A stretch of DNA of 64,000 nucleotides from the NCBI GenBank assembly GCA_947652605.1, contig OX393579.1:50040970-50104969 (forward strand), read 5' to 3'. The notes under the pieces were generated by a model. The model did no database searches and was not told where the DNA came from. It worked only from the letters and a program-made list of their open reading frames with translations. Made by a program: the position numbers and the translations under genes. This document shows positions 1-12,691 of the stretch, piece by piece. The stretch is from Elmis aenea. Lineage: Eukaryota; Arthropoda; Insecta; Coleoptera; Elmidae. Within the stretch, counting starts at the first letter, position 1. The number at the start of each line of letters is the position of its first letter.

Positions 1-29
1 TGATACAATATGAGCAATAATGTAAAAAA

Positions 30-660
30 AAAACAAAGACTACGGTTATAACGAAGAATCGTGTCACGGTTTCGTTCATGCTAGACCAAGAAAGAAATAA
101 AGCAAGTATCAAATTTTAAATATTTAGGAACGATAAATTGCAGAGAACTGTAAATCGGAAAAAGAGCTAAATAACAGAATAGCTGCAGCGACGAAATTTT
201 ATCAGGCCACAAATAATTGCTTGATTAGTAAGGAGATCTCGAAAAAACTAAGTCGAGTTCAGAAACTTGGACACTCACAAAAAAAAAAAAAACAAAGGAT
301 ACACACACAGGAGATAAGATTTTTGAGAAGAATAGAAGGATGTAGACTAATTGATAAGATTAGTACCTAACGATAAAATCAGAAAAAGTCTAGGAGTGAA
401 AGACCTAAAGAAAAAGATGGAGACAAACTAATTAAGATGGCTGGGACTTCTACTACGCGTGCCAGAAAGCAAGTACGCAAAAGTGGGATGGAAAACGAAG
501 TTTGAGGGTAAAAGAAGTAGAGGAAGACCAAGAATAAAATGGGAAAATGAAGTGAGACATAGACTGGAAGAAAAAAGGAGTCAGCTGAAGAGAAGTGCCA
601 CAATTAGCTAACGATTGCATTGGCAGGAGTGGAGAAACTTAATACAGAAACAGAAAAGCA
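30..660 (+). mobile_element. Non-LTR retrotransposon tail, decayed
   Basis: Translated by eye on the + strand with stops and frame changes. It shows the end of a reverse transcriptase and its C-terminal tail: FKYLGT near 115-135, an NRIAAATKFYQAT-like stretch near 170-215, a TWTLT motif near 268-282, RKSLGV near 388-405, LRWLGLL near 436-456 and GRPRIKWENE near 520-550. The order (YLG, tWTL, LRWxGHxxR, GRPRxxW) is usual for the 3' end of RTE/L1-like elements. A second fragment of what looks like the same family lies at 52640-52815 on the other strand. No intact ORF remains. Clade assignment is uncertain. Confidence 0.7.
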
Positions 661-1331
661 TACCTCGACACCGAGAGGTACAAGACGACCCGATTAAGAA
701 GAGTGTGTTATCGTTTTTTCCACTATAAACAATAATTGAAAATTTAATTGGAATAAAAATGTGCCATAACTGATGTTTTCATTAACTATCCCAAATAAAT
801 ATGTAATACATGCACCATACATTTTTACGGAACAATAACTGCTTAATCACTTATTAAAAAGCATTACAGACATTTCGCTATCTAAATTCTTTAAATTATT
901 ATCAACTGATTGTTTATTGCTGTTCTCGTTTACATTTGCGTCACTTGCAAGTCATCATATACAACAAAATAATCCCATTCAACCGTAATATGTACTTGTG
1001 CCATTTCATTAAATCATCCATAATTACACAAATACGTAATAGTGAGTTTTGGAAGTGCTTTATCAAGATTTTTTACACTTCATTTCTCTAAAATGATACA
1101 GAAATATTGTGCGAAGAAACATAAATAATAGTAAAATACAAATTTTGTGTATCTATAATGACTTTACAAGAAGAAAAAGGCATTATTGTTGATGATACAT
1201 GATTTTAAAAAAAACATTAAAGGCATTGTCAGAGCTGTACTTTTGCTAAATTATTTTGAAGCGCGTTAGGCTAAGTGCATGTCGGTATTTACCTAGTTAT
1301 CGGAAATGTCGGGCGGAATTGGACCTATAAT
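661..1331. other. Intergenic, nothing recognised
   Basis: AT-rich sequence. I see no coding exon, RNA gene or clear repeat here. Confidence 0.5.
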
Positions 1332-1472
1332 AAACCCCCAAGAGTGCTTAGCTCGGCCGCCGAGCTAAACCCCCAAGAGCGCTTAGCTCGGCCGCCGAGC
1401 TAAACCCCCAAGAGCGCTTAGCTCGGCCAGCGAGCTAAACCCCCAAGAGCGCTTAGCTCGGCCAGACGAGCT
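1332..1472. repeat. 35-bp GC-rich minisatellite, four copies
   Basis: Four head-to-tail copies of a 35-base unit start at 1332, 1367, 1402 and 1437; the last has one extra base. Each unit is an AAACCCCCAAGAG block followed by a palindrome, AGCTCGGCCGCCGAGCT in copies 1 and 2 and a GGCCAGCGAG variant in copies 3 and 4. Each unit could therefore fold into a GC-rich hairpin. The array stands out sharply from the surrounding AT-rich DNA. Confidence 0.9.
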
Positions 1473-2036
1473 AAGAAGGAAGTGCGTGCTATTGTTTTCA
1501 AAGTGTAAGAGGACTTTATTGGCGAATTTGGACTTTCCAGCTAATGTGTTATTGTAATAGAACTTTATTAGTGAAATTGGACTTTCCTACGCTTTGGGTG
1601 AAATGTGCCACTCAAGTTTTGTACCAATCGCAAGGGAATTCAGCGTGGGGGTGGTTTTGGCGAAAACCTTAGATTGAACGGGGACTTGCTGAGCAGACAC
1701 CGTGGTCTGCGGACGAGTTGGACTTGCTCTCCAGACTTCGTGGTCTGCAGGCGGCTTAAACCTTGCGCTTTTGGCCTTTGGAAGTAAGTTGTTTAGTTGC
1801 GTTTGGCAACTGTTTTTGTTGCATTTGACAACTGTTTTTGTTGCTTGGCAACTCTTTGAGATGCGCCCCGTGCTCTGAGAGCATTATTGTGTTTATTTGT
1901 GTATTATAAATGTAATGGCAGTGATAATTATAATGAATATAATTATAGCCAAGCCATTGTCTCATTTACTGTGTGAGTAAGTATTTATTGGAGCTTTTGC
2001 CCCGACAGTTTGGAGATTCATTAAAACCGTGACAGT
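1473..2036 (+). mobile_element. Possible LTR or retroelement end
   Basis: This stretch has a base composition unlike its flanks and internal short duplications: two GGACTTTATTGGCG/GAACTTTATTAGTG-like blocks near 1510 and 1560, and two GTGGTCTGC blocks near 1700 and 1740. It ends in TTTTGCCCCGACAGTTTGGAGATTC (2 pieces around 1998-2021), which resembles the junction between an insect LTR and its primer-binding region. I found no partner LTR and no gag/pol in the window. The minisatellite just upstream may belong to the same element. Inference only. Confidence 0.3.
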
Positions 2037-4918
2037 ATTATCCAAAAAAAAAACTAAAAACCAGTTTCAAGAAATCCTATACAAAGATACATTTGCTTGT
2101 GAAAAACTGAATTTTTTAAGGAAATTGCTGTTGAATTTTTGAAAATCCGCGATAGAACATTAGTTTCATTTCTGGTAAACTTTTTTGACACAAGAAATAA
2201 GTTTAAAACACTTTTTCAGGAATACATTTCAAAGTTTTCAATAAAATGCAATAATACACATACACACCATTTTCAATATTTAAAACAGATGAAAAAAGTT
2301 TTTAAATTTAGTCGAAATTTGTTAAAAAAAAGATTATCAATAGTGTATTAATTTTGAAATAAGTTTTTGACCACAGTTTCAAGAACAATTTTCAAGTAAT
2401 TTCGATAAAATTCGTAATTATAACTTGAGATAGAAATCCAATCATTAAAAAAAACTGTAGTCGTTTTTTGTTGAACATAAATTGATGTAAAAAAATAAAT
2501 TTTTCGGAAATAGATTTTAAAGTAGGTAAGTTTCCAAAATAATACAATAAAACTCACAATTTTTCAATTTCAAAAAATATATTTTAAAATCTAGTAAAAA
2601 TTTCTTAATAAAAGAATTATTAGATTGTTGTTAATTAATTTAAAAGAAGTTTTTGGCAAGAATTCGGAGAAAAAATCTCAAAAAAATTGTGATAAAACCT
2701 ATACTTTTCGACAGAGTGAAATAGGTAGATAATCAATAAAAGAAATATTGTAATTTAATTTTTTACAAGAAATTAATTTTGAAGAAAAACTTCAGCGATA
2801 GTAGTTTACAAAGCAAACTTTCAAAATAAATGCAACAAAACCGTAAATTTTCGAAACCAAAAAATTTTTAAATTGGCTAAAAGTTATTCATAAAAGAACT
2901 ACTAGCGGTGGAGATTAAATTTGGAAAAAGGTTTTTGACTATGGTTTGAAAATAAAATATTTAAAATTGTTTAGGGTTATAGTTTGTACACAATTTAGAA
3001 AAAATTTAAAGTTTAAAAATAAAATTCCATGAAACATTGATAGAAATTTATGACAAATTAAAATTTCGCTAGGTACTGAAATTTTTTTTAAACCAAAAAC
3101 GATCACAATTAGGTTTTAGAACTAAGTTATTCAGGCAGTAGACTAAACAACAAAAATTAATGAAAAACTTACCGCAGACAATGTTATCCACGACCAAAAG
3201 TACCCAAAACTTTCACTGAGTACCATTTTTTCAATAAATCAATAATTAGCTACCCCTATATTGTTTTTAAAACTATTTAACAGCTCTTCAAGACAGCAGT
3301 AAGAAATAACCACATAACTTTAAACTTTATATTAACAAACAAATCTAGTTGCAGTGATAATAATTTAGCCAGTCACTGTACGATATTAAAGTTACTTATC
3401 ACTAAAAAAATTGTGTTGTCTTCGCTAGACAATAACATAGACTACACTACGCTGTGTAATTGTTGGTAAAAAGAGTACCAATCAGAACATTTAAAAAACG
3501 ATATACTATTGGCATTCACTGACGCCAATCGCACATTTAATTTATTCAAATATTCAAGAACAAGTTTCTGTAGCGAAACGAAATTAACTGACCCAGAGTC
3601 GTCGTTCTGCGTATACATATAAACCTCCATGACGTAATTACACAATTACACATACAAGTAAAATTGAAAACGACACGTATTTCGCAACTTTGAGCAAAGA
3701 TCGCGTCTTGTTTCTGTGAATTGCAGTTTTTAAAGAGATTAATTATAGCCAGTAAGAAGAACAACGTAAATATAATTTGCAAATATTTAAACAACTGTTT
3801 GTCTAGCAAAAAATTGTGTTACTTCCCGAAGAAAAACAATTAACATGTACAGATAAACATACAGGGTGTGTATAAATTGGTGAACTTGGCGTTTCTTGCA
3901 TAATTATGTCAAAAAACTTGTTACAAAAATGTTGGTCGGAGGATAGTTAGCCATCGGGAGGTCATTAAAACTTAAAATTTTCACATTATCAGTTCTAATA
4001 GCTGGCAGTCATATTCAAGAAAAAAAATTAAAATCGTGTTCTGTGAGACGATTTTTAACTTAAAATTATTAAATTGTTCGTGTAGACGAGTTCTAATGTA
4101 ACATGCATATATTTATCTTTAAAATAATTCATTTAAACAATCCAAAAGTAATTTAATCTTGTAATGTTTAAAATTAATTATAATTAAATACTTTCAACTT
4201 TAAACCGTAATATATGTAATTATTTTGACCTTCCCAAAACACTGACCCTTTTTAATTTCGTGTAGTTGTTATGCCATCGTACAAAAATCGGTATTGACTT
4301 TAACCTGTATTTTTCAATGCCATCAACCACATTTCGACTCGTTTTAAAAATTATTAAATGACATCTACATTTATGTGGGACAAATAACGACAAATGACCT
4401 ACTCTTGAAGAATAAGTTTTATACGAGCATTAGAATTAAATCACATTCGTATAAAGTCCCAACAATGTTCAAAATAAGTTTTAAATGCAATTTTTATGGT
4501 TTGACATTTTCGCAGAGTAACTTTAAATAATAACGTGTTTAATATGGATAAGTTCAATAGAACAAAATACACCCGTTTAATTTGTCTTAAAAATTAACTA
4601 TACTTAAAGACTCGTCTATTCGTAAGTACATAGGTACATAAAAAAAACAACTAGTATAAATTTTCCTAAAAAAATATTCTTGCAAAAAAGATACCTATGT
4701 GACTTTCTCGATTTAGTTATTCTACTACACTGAGTCCTGTTACGTTTTATGTCAATAACCGAAATTTACAGCGTTGTTCAATGACCGGGTACGCGGGTAC
4801 CAACCTACAGAATTTTTATAATAAACTTATGCTTTAAGTTTTGTATATTTTTGTAAATAGAATGACAGATTGGTCAAATCATTCACATTTAATTTCAAAT
4901 TGTAAAACCTGCAACATA
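2037..4918. other. AT-rich intergenic DNA with one orphan repeat end
   Basis: No gene recognised. A solitary element end, TACAGGGTGTGTATAAATTG-like, lies at about 3861. Its TA plus CAGGGTG start matches the foldback families elsewhere in the window, but I see no matching right end nearby. Confidence 0.45.
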
Positions 4919-6047
4919 CAGGGTGGTCCAAATTCGATATGATTACATGGGTATCTCGCTTAATAGTCAAGATAGAGAGAAACGCTTAAATTCAAAAAAT
5001 GATAGTTTTTTGACAAACTCAAAGCCGTTTTCAAATTTTTTTTATCATTTCCGGTTTTTGAGTTATTAGAAAAAAGTGTTTTTTTTTGTCATAGTAATAA
5101 TGTGTCATATCTCCCTTATTGTTGTAAATATCGAAAATATTTATAAAGATTATTTTTAGATATTTTTATGTTTAATTCGATTACACTAATAAAAAAAAAT
5201 GTACGCTCACCGTTAAAAAGTTATGACACAAACTTTGTAGTTAGCTATGACCTATTTAAATTCCGTATTTTTTTCTTATTCCAAATGAAGGTTTTTTTAG
5301 TTGTTTTTTTTTTTTAAGAAAAACAGGCTGTGAAAACAAAAAAAGAAACAAGGTGTAAAACCTTTTAAAACTCATGTGGTACAAGTTACGAAGGTTTTTT
5401 AATTTGTTGTTTAGATAAACATTATAAATATTTGAACATAAGACAACAAAAAATATAGTCTGAATCAGCAGGTATGTGGTACTTATATTGTTGTTCAAAT
5501 ATTTATTGTGTTTATCACCACAACAAATTAAAAAATCTTCCTAACTTGTACCACATGAATTTTAAAAAGTGTTACACTTTGTTTTTTTGTTTTCACAACC
5601 TACTGTTTTTCTTTATAAAAAAAAAAAAAAAAGACCTTCGTAACTTGCGTATTATTGAAAATAAATACATAAAGCCTCACATATTTGGAACGAGAACAAA
5701 ATAAGAAATTGAAATAGGTCATAGCCAACTATATGTTCCATTTAAAAATGCAAGTTTATGTTATAAAGTTTTAATGGCGAGCGTAAACATTTTTTTTTTA
5801 TACAATCAAATTAAACATAAAAATATCTAAAAATAATCTTAATAAATATTTTCGATATTTACAACAATAACGGAGATATGACACATTATTATTATGACAA
5901 AAAAAAAACTTTTTTTTAAACAACTCAAAAACCGGAAAAGATTTAAAAAAATTGCAAAAACTGCCCTTTGTTGGCAATTCAACCGTTTCTCTATCTTGAA
6001 TATTAAGGGAGATGCCCATGTAATCCCGTCGAATTTGGACCACCCTG
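4919..6047. mobile_element. Foldback (palindromic) TA-flanked element, family 2
   Basis: The left end CAGGGTGGTCCAAATTCG and the right end CGAATTTGGACCACCCTG are exact reverse complements, with TA outside each. The two arms stay complementary inwards: ATCTCGCTTAATAGTCAAGATAGAG near 4952 pairs with CTCTATCTTGAATATTAAGGGAGAT near 5990 (each quoted in part). The whole 1.1 kb is essentially one imperfect hairpin with a loop near 5470. Small open frames here are by-products of the arms. The TA flanks suggest a non-autonomous Tc1/mariner-superfamily element. Confidence 0.85.
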
Positions 6048-7031
6048 TACATACGAAACATTTTATTTACTTTTGAATGAGGTAATGAACAAACAGAATA
6101 AATTAATTAAGTTTAAAACGACCATCTAGCTCAACACCCTATTGTAAAAGTTTGCCCAATTTCGTTATATTTTAAACATCTCTTAAAATACATCAATTGT
6201 TGACTTGTCTGAAAGGGATAAAATTAAAAAAGCAAAATTTAGAAAAACATAACATTCCAAAAATTAACAAAAGACAACATTATCCAAAATTTTTAATGTT
6301 GAATCATTTTCTAAACAATTTTTACTTTAAACAAATTTAACACAAAATCCCTCTATTAATTTTGAAGAAACGAATGCAATTTACACAAAAATAATGTATT
6401 TGATACATAAAATTAGCAAAGCAGTGTTATAAAAATAAAACTAGTTAAATTTGGTATTTTTTGTAGTTTCTGACAAAATTTCTTTATGACCGTACTAATT
6501 ATTGGTATTCTAGGTGTATTTTTGGCATTTAATGTACAACATTTTTAAATTTGAATTTAAAAATTAAAACAAACTGATATATTAAAAACGTATTGCAATT
6601 TTGTCAAACAGTATTCGTCTATTCGAAATTATCTGGAGCCTAACGTAACATTTAAAAGTCAGTATTGTACAGTGATTATTTTATTCTTAAATAAACAATC
6701 ACTTATGTAAATGTGTTTGACCCTCCGAAACTTTGATTAACCATAGTTTCACGGCATTCTTATCCTTCCGTCGTTTTATCAGGATACGTTTAAAAAATAA
6801 TCTGCCGATGTAACGGGAAACCACAACTAAAATACAATAAAATCAGAAACGGAACGGAACGGAACATTTCAATAAGGTAGGTGTTTTTTAATTGAATATT
6901 TACGATTCGCGAAAACTACGAGAAAGTTAAAAAATGATAAGTCATCGCAAACACGCCTCAGGTTAAGTCCGTAAATGATTCGTAAACTCCAGGACAAACG
7001 GAGAAAGTATAATTAAAAGCAATCATATATA
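6048..7031. other. Intergenic, nothing recognised
   Basis: AT-rich with a short GGAAC tandem run near 6850. No coding exon or RNA gene seen. Confidence 0.45.
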
Positions 7032-8584
7032 CAGGGTGTCCCAGCCAAGACGAATTATTCGATAGCTCTGTTATTAGTAATAATATTTAAAAAAGTTCAA
7101 TATAAAAGTTGTTTGTAATCATTTACTACATAACCTAAAATTATTTTCAACTATACACAGTGTTTTGTTTTTGCGCTCTGATACCAAACATAGTTTTTTT
7201 ATATGGAACACCCTGTATATTTTGTAATTTTTGGATGTAAAATTAAATTATCTTTCAAAAATATTATAGGTTATTTATGTCTAAAATGAACCGTTTTTGA
7301 GTTATTGACGTTTTTTTGAAAATTTTGACAGATGCAGACCTTTATAAAAATATTTATATTTATTAACATAACAACACCAAAGCAATTTACTCTGGTAATT
7401 CATTAGACAATAGTGTCATAGTAATTGTTGACTAGTTACATTTTAAAAATAATATACAGGGTGTTCGTTTTACTCCGTCCATTTCGTTAAACTTTAAACG
7501 CATGTAAGTCCTTTTTTTTTAATGGAACGCCCTATATATTTTTACATTTTCTTGTAGAAAATTTAATTATCTTTCAAAGTTATTAAGCATGTTTTATGTC
7601 TAAATATAATATTTTTGGAGTTATATCGTTTCTTATGATTATTTGCGAGTGTTTTACCTAAAATATCGGTAGTAGCCTTTGAAAATTCAAAACAATTTGT
7701 ATGAACTGTCAACTAGAACAATTAATCGGCACAATTTAAACTATTATGCCACTAAAAATCCATATTCTTTTAAAAGTTGTAGATAAACAGCATAAATGGC
7801 AGCAAATAACACCAGAATGCGGTGTATCTACAGTTCTTAAAAAATATGGATTTTTAGTGGCATAATAGTGAAAATTGTGCCGATTAAGTGTTTTGGTTCA
7901 GTTCATACAAATTGTTTTGATTTTTCAAAGGCTACTACCGATATTTTAGGTAAAATACTCGCAAATAATCATAAGAAACGAAATAACTTCAAAAATATTA
8001 TATTTAGACATAAAACATGTTTAATAACTTTGAAAGATAATTAAATTTTCTGCAAGAAAATGTAAAAATATATAGGGTGTTCCATTTAAAAAAAAATTAC
8101 TTACATGCGTTTAAAGTTTAGCGAAATGGACCGAGTAAAACGAACACCCTGTATATTATTTTAAAAGTTTAACCAATCAACAATCACTATGACACTATTG
8201 TCCAATAAATTGCGAGAGTAAATTGCTCTGGTGTTGTTATGTTAATAAATATGAATATTTTTATAAAGGTATGCATCTGTCAAAATTTTCAAAAAAACGT
8301 CAATAACTCAAAAACTGTTCATTTTAGACATAAATAACCTATAATATTTTTGAAAGAGAATTTAATTTTACATCCAAAAATTACAAAATATACAGGATGT
8401 TCCATATAAAAAAACTATGTTTGGTATCAGAGCGCAAAAACAAAACACTGTGTATAGTAGTATAGTTGATAATAATTTTAGGTTATGTAGTAAATGATTA
8501 CAAACAACTTTTATATTGAACTTTTTTAAATATTATTACTAATAACAGAGCTATCGAATAATTCGTCTTGGCTGGGACACCCTG
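7032..8584. mobile_element. Large foldback element with concentric internal ends, family 3
   Basis: The left end CAGGGTGTCCCAGCCAAGAC pairs with the right end GTCTTGGCTGGGACACCCTG, and TA flanks both. The two ~730-base arms are near-perfect reverse complements over their whole length, with a small loop near 7770-7840. Inside the left arm further terminal-type motifs occur: ..GGAACACCCTG near 7204-7217, CAGGGTGTTCG at 7457, and GGAACGCCCTATA near 7522. All are mirrored in the right arm (8397, 8151, ~8072). This suggests several elements nested at the same axis, or one element that has captured others. Confidence 0.85.
7457..8151. mobile_element. Inner foldback element nested in the 7032-8584 palindrome
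   Basis: CAGGGTGTTCGTTTTACTC at 7457 pairs with GAGTAAAACGAACACCCTG ending at 8151, each flanked by TA. It is a 695-base palindrome sharing its axis with the larger element. Sequence related to its right side recurs near 43080-43170. Confidence 0.75.
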
Positions 8585-9119
8585 TAGAATAAGTATTTTC
8601 TACAATCAAGTACTTTTGCTTTCCGATATTGTTGAATGAGTTACAACTAAAACAAGCACATAATGTTAAGTCATTTAAGTAGCATATAGATAGGATATAT
8701 CTAGTAACTAGATATAGAATATAGATATAGAGATAGAACTAGATTCTAGTTTTATCTCATTAGGATTATACAGGGTCGTTCAACGTAAACTTCACGGTCT
8801 TGACGTCTCAAGAATCAGAAAATGAAGGGATGGTTCAACAAACAACAAAAATCTTAACGTGTATCTTTGGATGACATCTACCAGTACGATTATTATTTAC
8901 ACCTTCCCTTATTTCTGCACCACTTTACATCAAAAATTCAAAATGCGTCATATCTTTGGTAATAAATTATTGAAAAGCCCAAAAAAGTTGAATTCAGTGG
9001 TGTACATTTTTACTACTAAAAATAACTATGTTTTAGAAGGTTCTGTGAAAAGTGGGCGCAAGAAACAGGCATAAAAAATAAATTAGAAGTTCAAGGAGAT
9101 ATCCCACGATTCGTTATGG
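8585..9119. other. Intergenic; simple ATAGAT-type repeat and orphan element end
   Basis: An ATAGATATAG-type simple repeat lies near 8685-8755. A TACAGGGTCGTTCAACG orphan terminus lies near 8768. The small open frame at 8859-9074 has no recognisable domain and I do not call it a gene. Confidence 0.4.
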
Positions 9120-11569
9120 AGGCCTGTGCAACCTGCGGCCCGCGGGCCGCATTAGGCCCCTCTGACATTTTTATGCGGCCCGCTACCCAGTAGTTGCAGG
9201 GTCGCATTTACCATTAGGCGCATGCTCGGGGCCTCGCTCTCTGAGGGGCTTCACTTTATTACCACCACTGTATACAAAGGAAAAATGAAAATAAGAAACT
9301 TATTAACTTGACAATGTATTACTGGATCAGACTCTGCTTCAATGCCTAGCCTCAAGTGCAGGGGTGTCAAACTCGCTAGCTTTTAAAAAAGTTATTGCAA
9401 GCGGTCTAACCTAAGTAAATGTAGGAACAAAATTTTTTTTGCGAACACAATTAACACGTTAACTGCCACGAGTCACAGCGTCTGTGCCTCACTAAAATTG
9501 CTCCGGAGGGTTTGAGTCACAGCGTTTGTGCCTCAGTGATTGTTTACATTACACAATATATTTCGTAGTTTAGCAATGTTACCTCATACATCATTTTTGT
9601 AAATGTAGTTCAATTCTTCTTAGCCTGACAGACCCAAATGTATTTTTAGCGCATGATTTTTTTATTTTTTAGTCTCAGAAATATTAAAATCAATAAAAAA
9701 TGCAAAGAAACTGTATAATTTGTATATTTATTAGAAAAAAATGTGCAATTTCTGTATAAATAAAATAAAACAAATATACATGCGTTTGCCACATTAAAAA
9801 CAAACTAACAACAAAGGTTTTTTTTAAACAACTTAGTAAATTCAATTAAAAAAACGGAATAAACGAATAAACAGCAAATATGTAATAAGTAAGACAAAAA
9901 TTACACAGGTATTTGTTTATGTTGTTGTAACTATGTTTTTGAAAAAAACAGTTTACACTGAATGACTTACTACACGAATCACATTCCACGTTTTTCTTAT
10001 TGTCTTGTTCTGGGCATATATTCTGCCAAAGTAACAAGTAGAACTAAGCAAAAGAATTGCACAAAACAAACTTCACTTAACACTGTTTAGAAGTGTTGTA
10101 AATTTTAGTTTACAAATATAAAGACCAATATTATACCATTGGTCAATATGAAAAGAAATTTGTTGTAAGAAACACATGTTTCCAATATGTTTGAAATTCC
10201 GTAAATAGTAAAAATCCATATTCCAATAAAATTTAAAACTAGTCAAAAGCTTTGTTGCTTTATTACTTACAATAAATGAAATTGTTCAAAATTTATTAAA
10301 TGTTTATGACCTTGTTGTAAATTTTATTAGTAAGGATTTAAAACTGAATGCTTTGACAATAAAATAAGTTTGTGCAATGTCCATTTCGGTAAAACCACTG
10401 TGTGAACTAAACATTCAAGCGAGGTACAGTATATGCGTCTCACACGGCCTGTAATGGTAAATCCATGCGTTCAGGCCACGAGGCACAAACGTTGTGCCTC
10501 AAACAAAACTTTGAAAATTCGCCAAAATAACAATAAAAAATCTATTTTGAGAACATTTACCAATTTTCTGATATAAAAGGAACCAACCTAAATATATAAA
10601 AAAAAAATTATGGCCCCCGGGACCCGAAATGTATTGTCAATGGTGGCAGTTAACGTGTTTTAAAACAAACGAGTCGTTTTAGAAATGATAAAGGGGTTGG
10701 ATAAATCAGCGATAAATGTGATCAACGATAATTTTTTCACGATTCTCGAACTAGCTAAAGATTTGACAAATATTTTTATTTTATTATATTGACTTTTTTA
10801 GAAAAAAAATTAAAATAATCTTCTTAATTTGATTAGCGAATATAGGCGTTTGAAGCAATTTTTTTACTATGTACTGACTTGATCTGATTTTTTGGGGCCT
10901 CATAATGATGTTGCGCCTAGGGCCCCCAAAAGTGGAAATGCGGCACTGAGTAATTGTATAATATAAGCATTGCTGTTTTTAAAGAGTATAACAGCAAGTG
11001 TCGTTACTTGTCAAAAAAAGGCTTAAAAAATACGAGAAATTAGCAGGTGATTTAAGAAGATATGTAGATGAAAATGAAAGAAAACTTAGCGGGATCACAA
11101 AACTTATTCAAAAATGCGTATAAACTACAAGACCCCACAACAATAGCAAGTTATGAAATTTTTAATATATCAGCTTAACATCTGATCCCATTCTCTGATT
11201 GTAGTTTAATAAAAGAATGTATTGAAATGGCTGTGAACTTTATTTGCACTGAAAAAGGCTTTTTTTCTGATACTATTTTATTTAGATTTACTGTGGCAAG
11301 ATAAATTGTTGAAATGGCAGAATATTAACTCGTAAATATACTGCTAATAACTACGCTAACTACGCTTCTGACAAAAAAATTTAAAACCGAATTTTTTAGG
11401 GAATTCTTAGTAGGTTTGTCACTGCGTTGCTCACATTGAAAATGTATGCGCGAAAAAAAATATTCAGTTTCAAAATTTCTCTGGACCCTTCACAATTGAA
11501 GAATCGCCATACCCACGATTTCATAAAATTCGCAATTGGCCCTTTGGCTTAAATAATTACACGGGCCTG
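9120..11569 (+). mobile_element. hAT transposon remnant (GTF2IRD2/ZBED-type), interrupted by a piggyBac-like element
   Basis: The left end AGGCCTGTGCAACCTGCGGC (9120) and the right end, read on the other strand, CAGGCCCGTGTAATTATT (from 11569) match as terminal inverted repeats. The GCGGCCCGCGGGCCGC palindrome at the left is typical of this hAT group. The flanks CGTTATGG (9112-9119) and CTTTATGC (11570-11577) agree at 6 of 8 bases, as expected for a decayed 8-bp target duplication. Between 11140 and 11285 the + strand encodes ASYEIFNIS, a stop, then PFSDCSLIKECIEMAV, the conserved N-terminal part of GTF2IRD2/ZBED-like hAT transposases. Another hAT-like start, CAGGGGTGTCAAACTC at about 9359, lies inside. 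The coding region is broken. Confidence 0.7.
9451..10663 (-). mobile_element. piggyBac-like element nested in the hAT, keeping only the transposase C-terminus
   Basis: The terminal inverted repeat is CACGTTAACTGCCA at the left (9455) and TGGCAGTTAACGTG at the right (to 10657). TTAA lies directly outside the left end and two bases outside the right one. Subterminal GAGTCACAGCG.TTGTGCCTCA motifs repeat at 9468 and 9514, with related AGGCACAAACGTTGTGCCTC near 10480. On the minus strand 10037-9846 encodes a Cys-rich tail (CDSCSKSF..NCFFQKH) like the C-terminal zinc domain of piggyBac transposases. No DDD catalytic core is left, so the copy is non-autonomous. Confidence 0.7.
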
Positions 11570-12691
11570 CTTTATGCAATAATAAAAGTAACCTTTTCGT
11601 CTAAAAACAAAAGTATTCACATTTTCGCTAAAGGCTATTGATATTTTTAAAAGCAAACTATTTACGAAAGCCTAAAACGTGCAAAGTACATTGGATAACT
11701 GACCTACCCATCGCGTAAGGGTTAATAAATGGATATCAATTTGAGTTCTTTTTTTGTTGAGATAAGTTTTTTTCAATTTTCTGTGCCTATATTTAAAATT
11801 GCGTTTGGGATAACACAATTTGTTTTAGCTTAATGTTTAATAAAAACTAGCACGTAACCCGTCCTAGGACGGGAATATTGTATATCTTAAATTTTAACTA
11901 TTACTTTTCATAATACCGTGAGCTGCAAGTTAGACACTGTTATGTTACCGGTGAGTAAAAATTTACGGTTCATTAGACACAACTCAGTCGGTCAAATGAA
12001 CCCGTAGTAGTTTACTGCGTTACTATATTCATGCGTTACAGAGTCACAGATAGAGTCACAGACAGAGTCAGGCTAAACTTTTATATATATTTATATACAC
12101 TTGCACCGCTAATTCATATTTTCTTGGGATTTCCAATGAAGTGTCACAAAAGGAAAAGATATGTTGCTCTTTAAAAATTAAAAGGCTGGGTAAGGGATGC
12201 AGATGTGGGGGGAGGTGACACATTAATAACCATACTGTTGGGTGTCCCCCAACTTCAAATTTGATCTGGTTATTGAACCACCTCTTTATCTTTTCTTGTT
12301 CTTCAGATGCTTTCGTTAACGAACACTGCATAATTAATTATTAATTATTTAATTGAAACTAATTAAGTGAAAACGTCACTCTTAATTATAAAATATGCAC
12401 TACACCTGCACATTACAACATAATTATAGTTCAACTTTAACTAGTATCGGAATTTTATTTAAATGCTGATAATACTGTTATAGTAAACAATTAGGTTGCG
12501 AAAGGTAATTTGAATTGTTCTCTGGCGTAACAAACTGATGGTAAACAGGATTACAAAAAACATAATTCCAAATGGTGTACCACTTTTTTAAATTATCATT
12601 TTTGGTAATTTTTTTCAATATTTTGTTAATAGTTGTTATTACTTTAGTATATTTTGCATTTTTGGGACAGCATCTTTGACAAGTAGATATA
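11570..12691. other. Intergenic, nothing recognised
   Basis: AT-rich sequence with no convincing exon, RNA gene or repeat boundary. The minus-strand open frame at 12068-12331 has no recognisable domain. Confidence 0.4.

Noticed and set aside
1605..1787. 60-codon open frame
   Set aside because: Within the LTR-like block; no recognisable protein.
5256..6076. Open frames of 60-87 codons within 5.2-6.1 kb
   Set aside because: Lie in the arms of a palindromic element and mirror each other; no domain.
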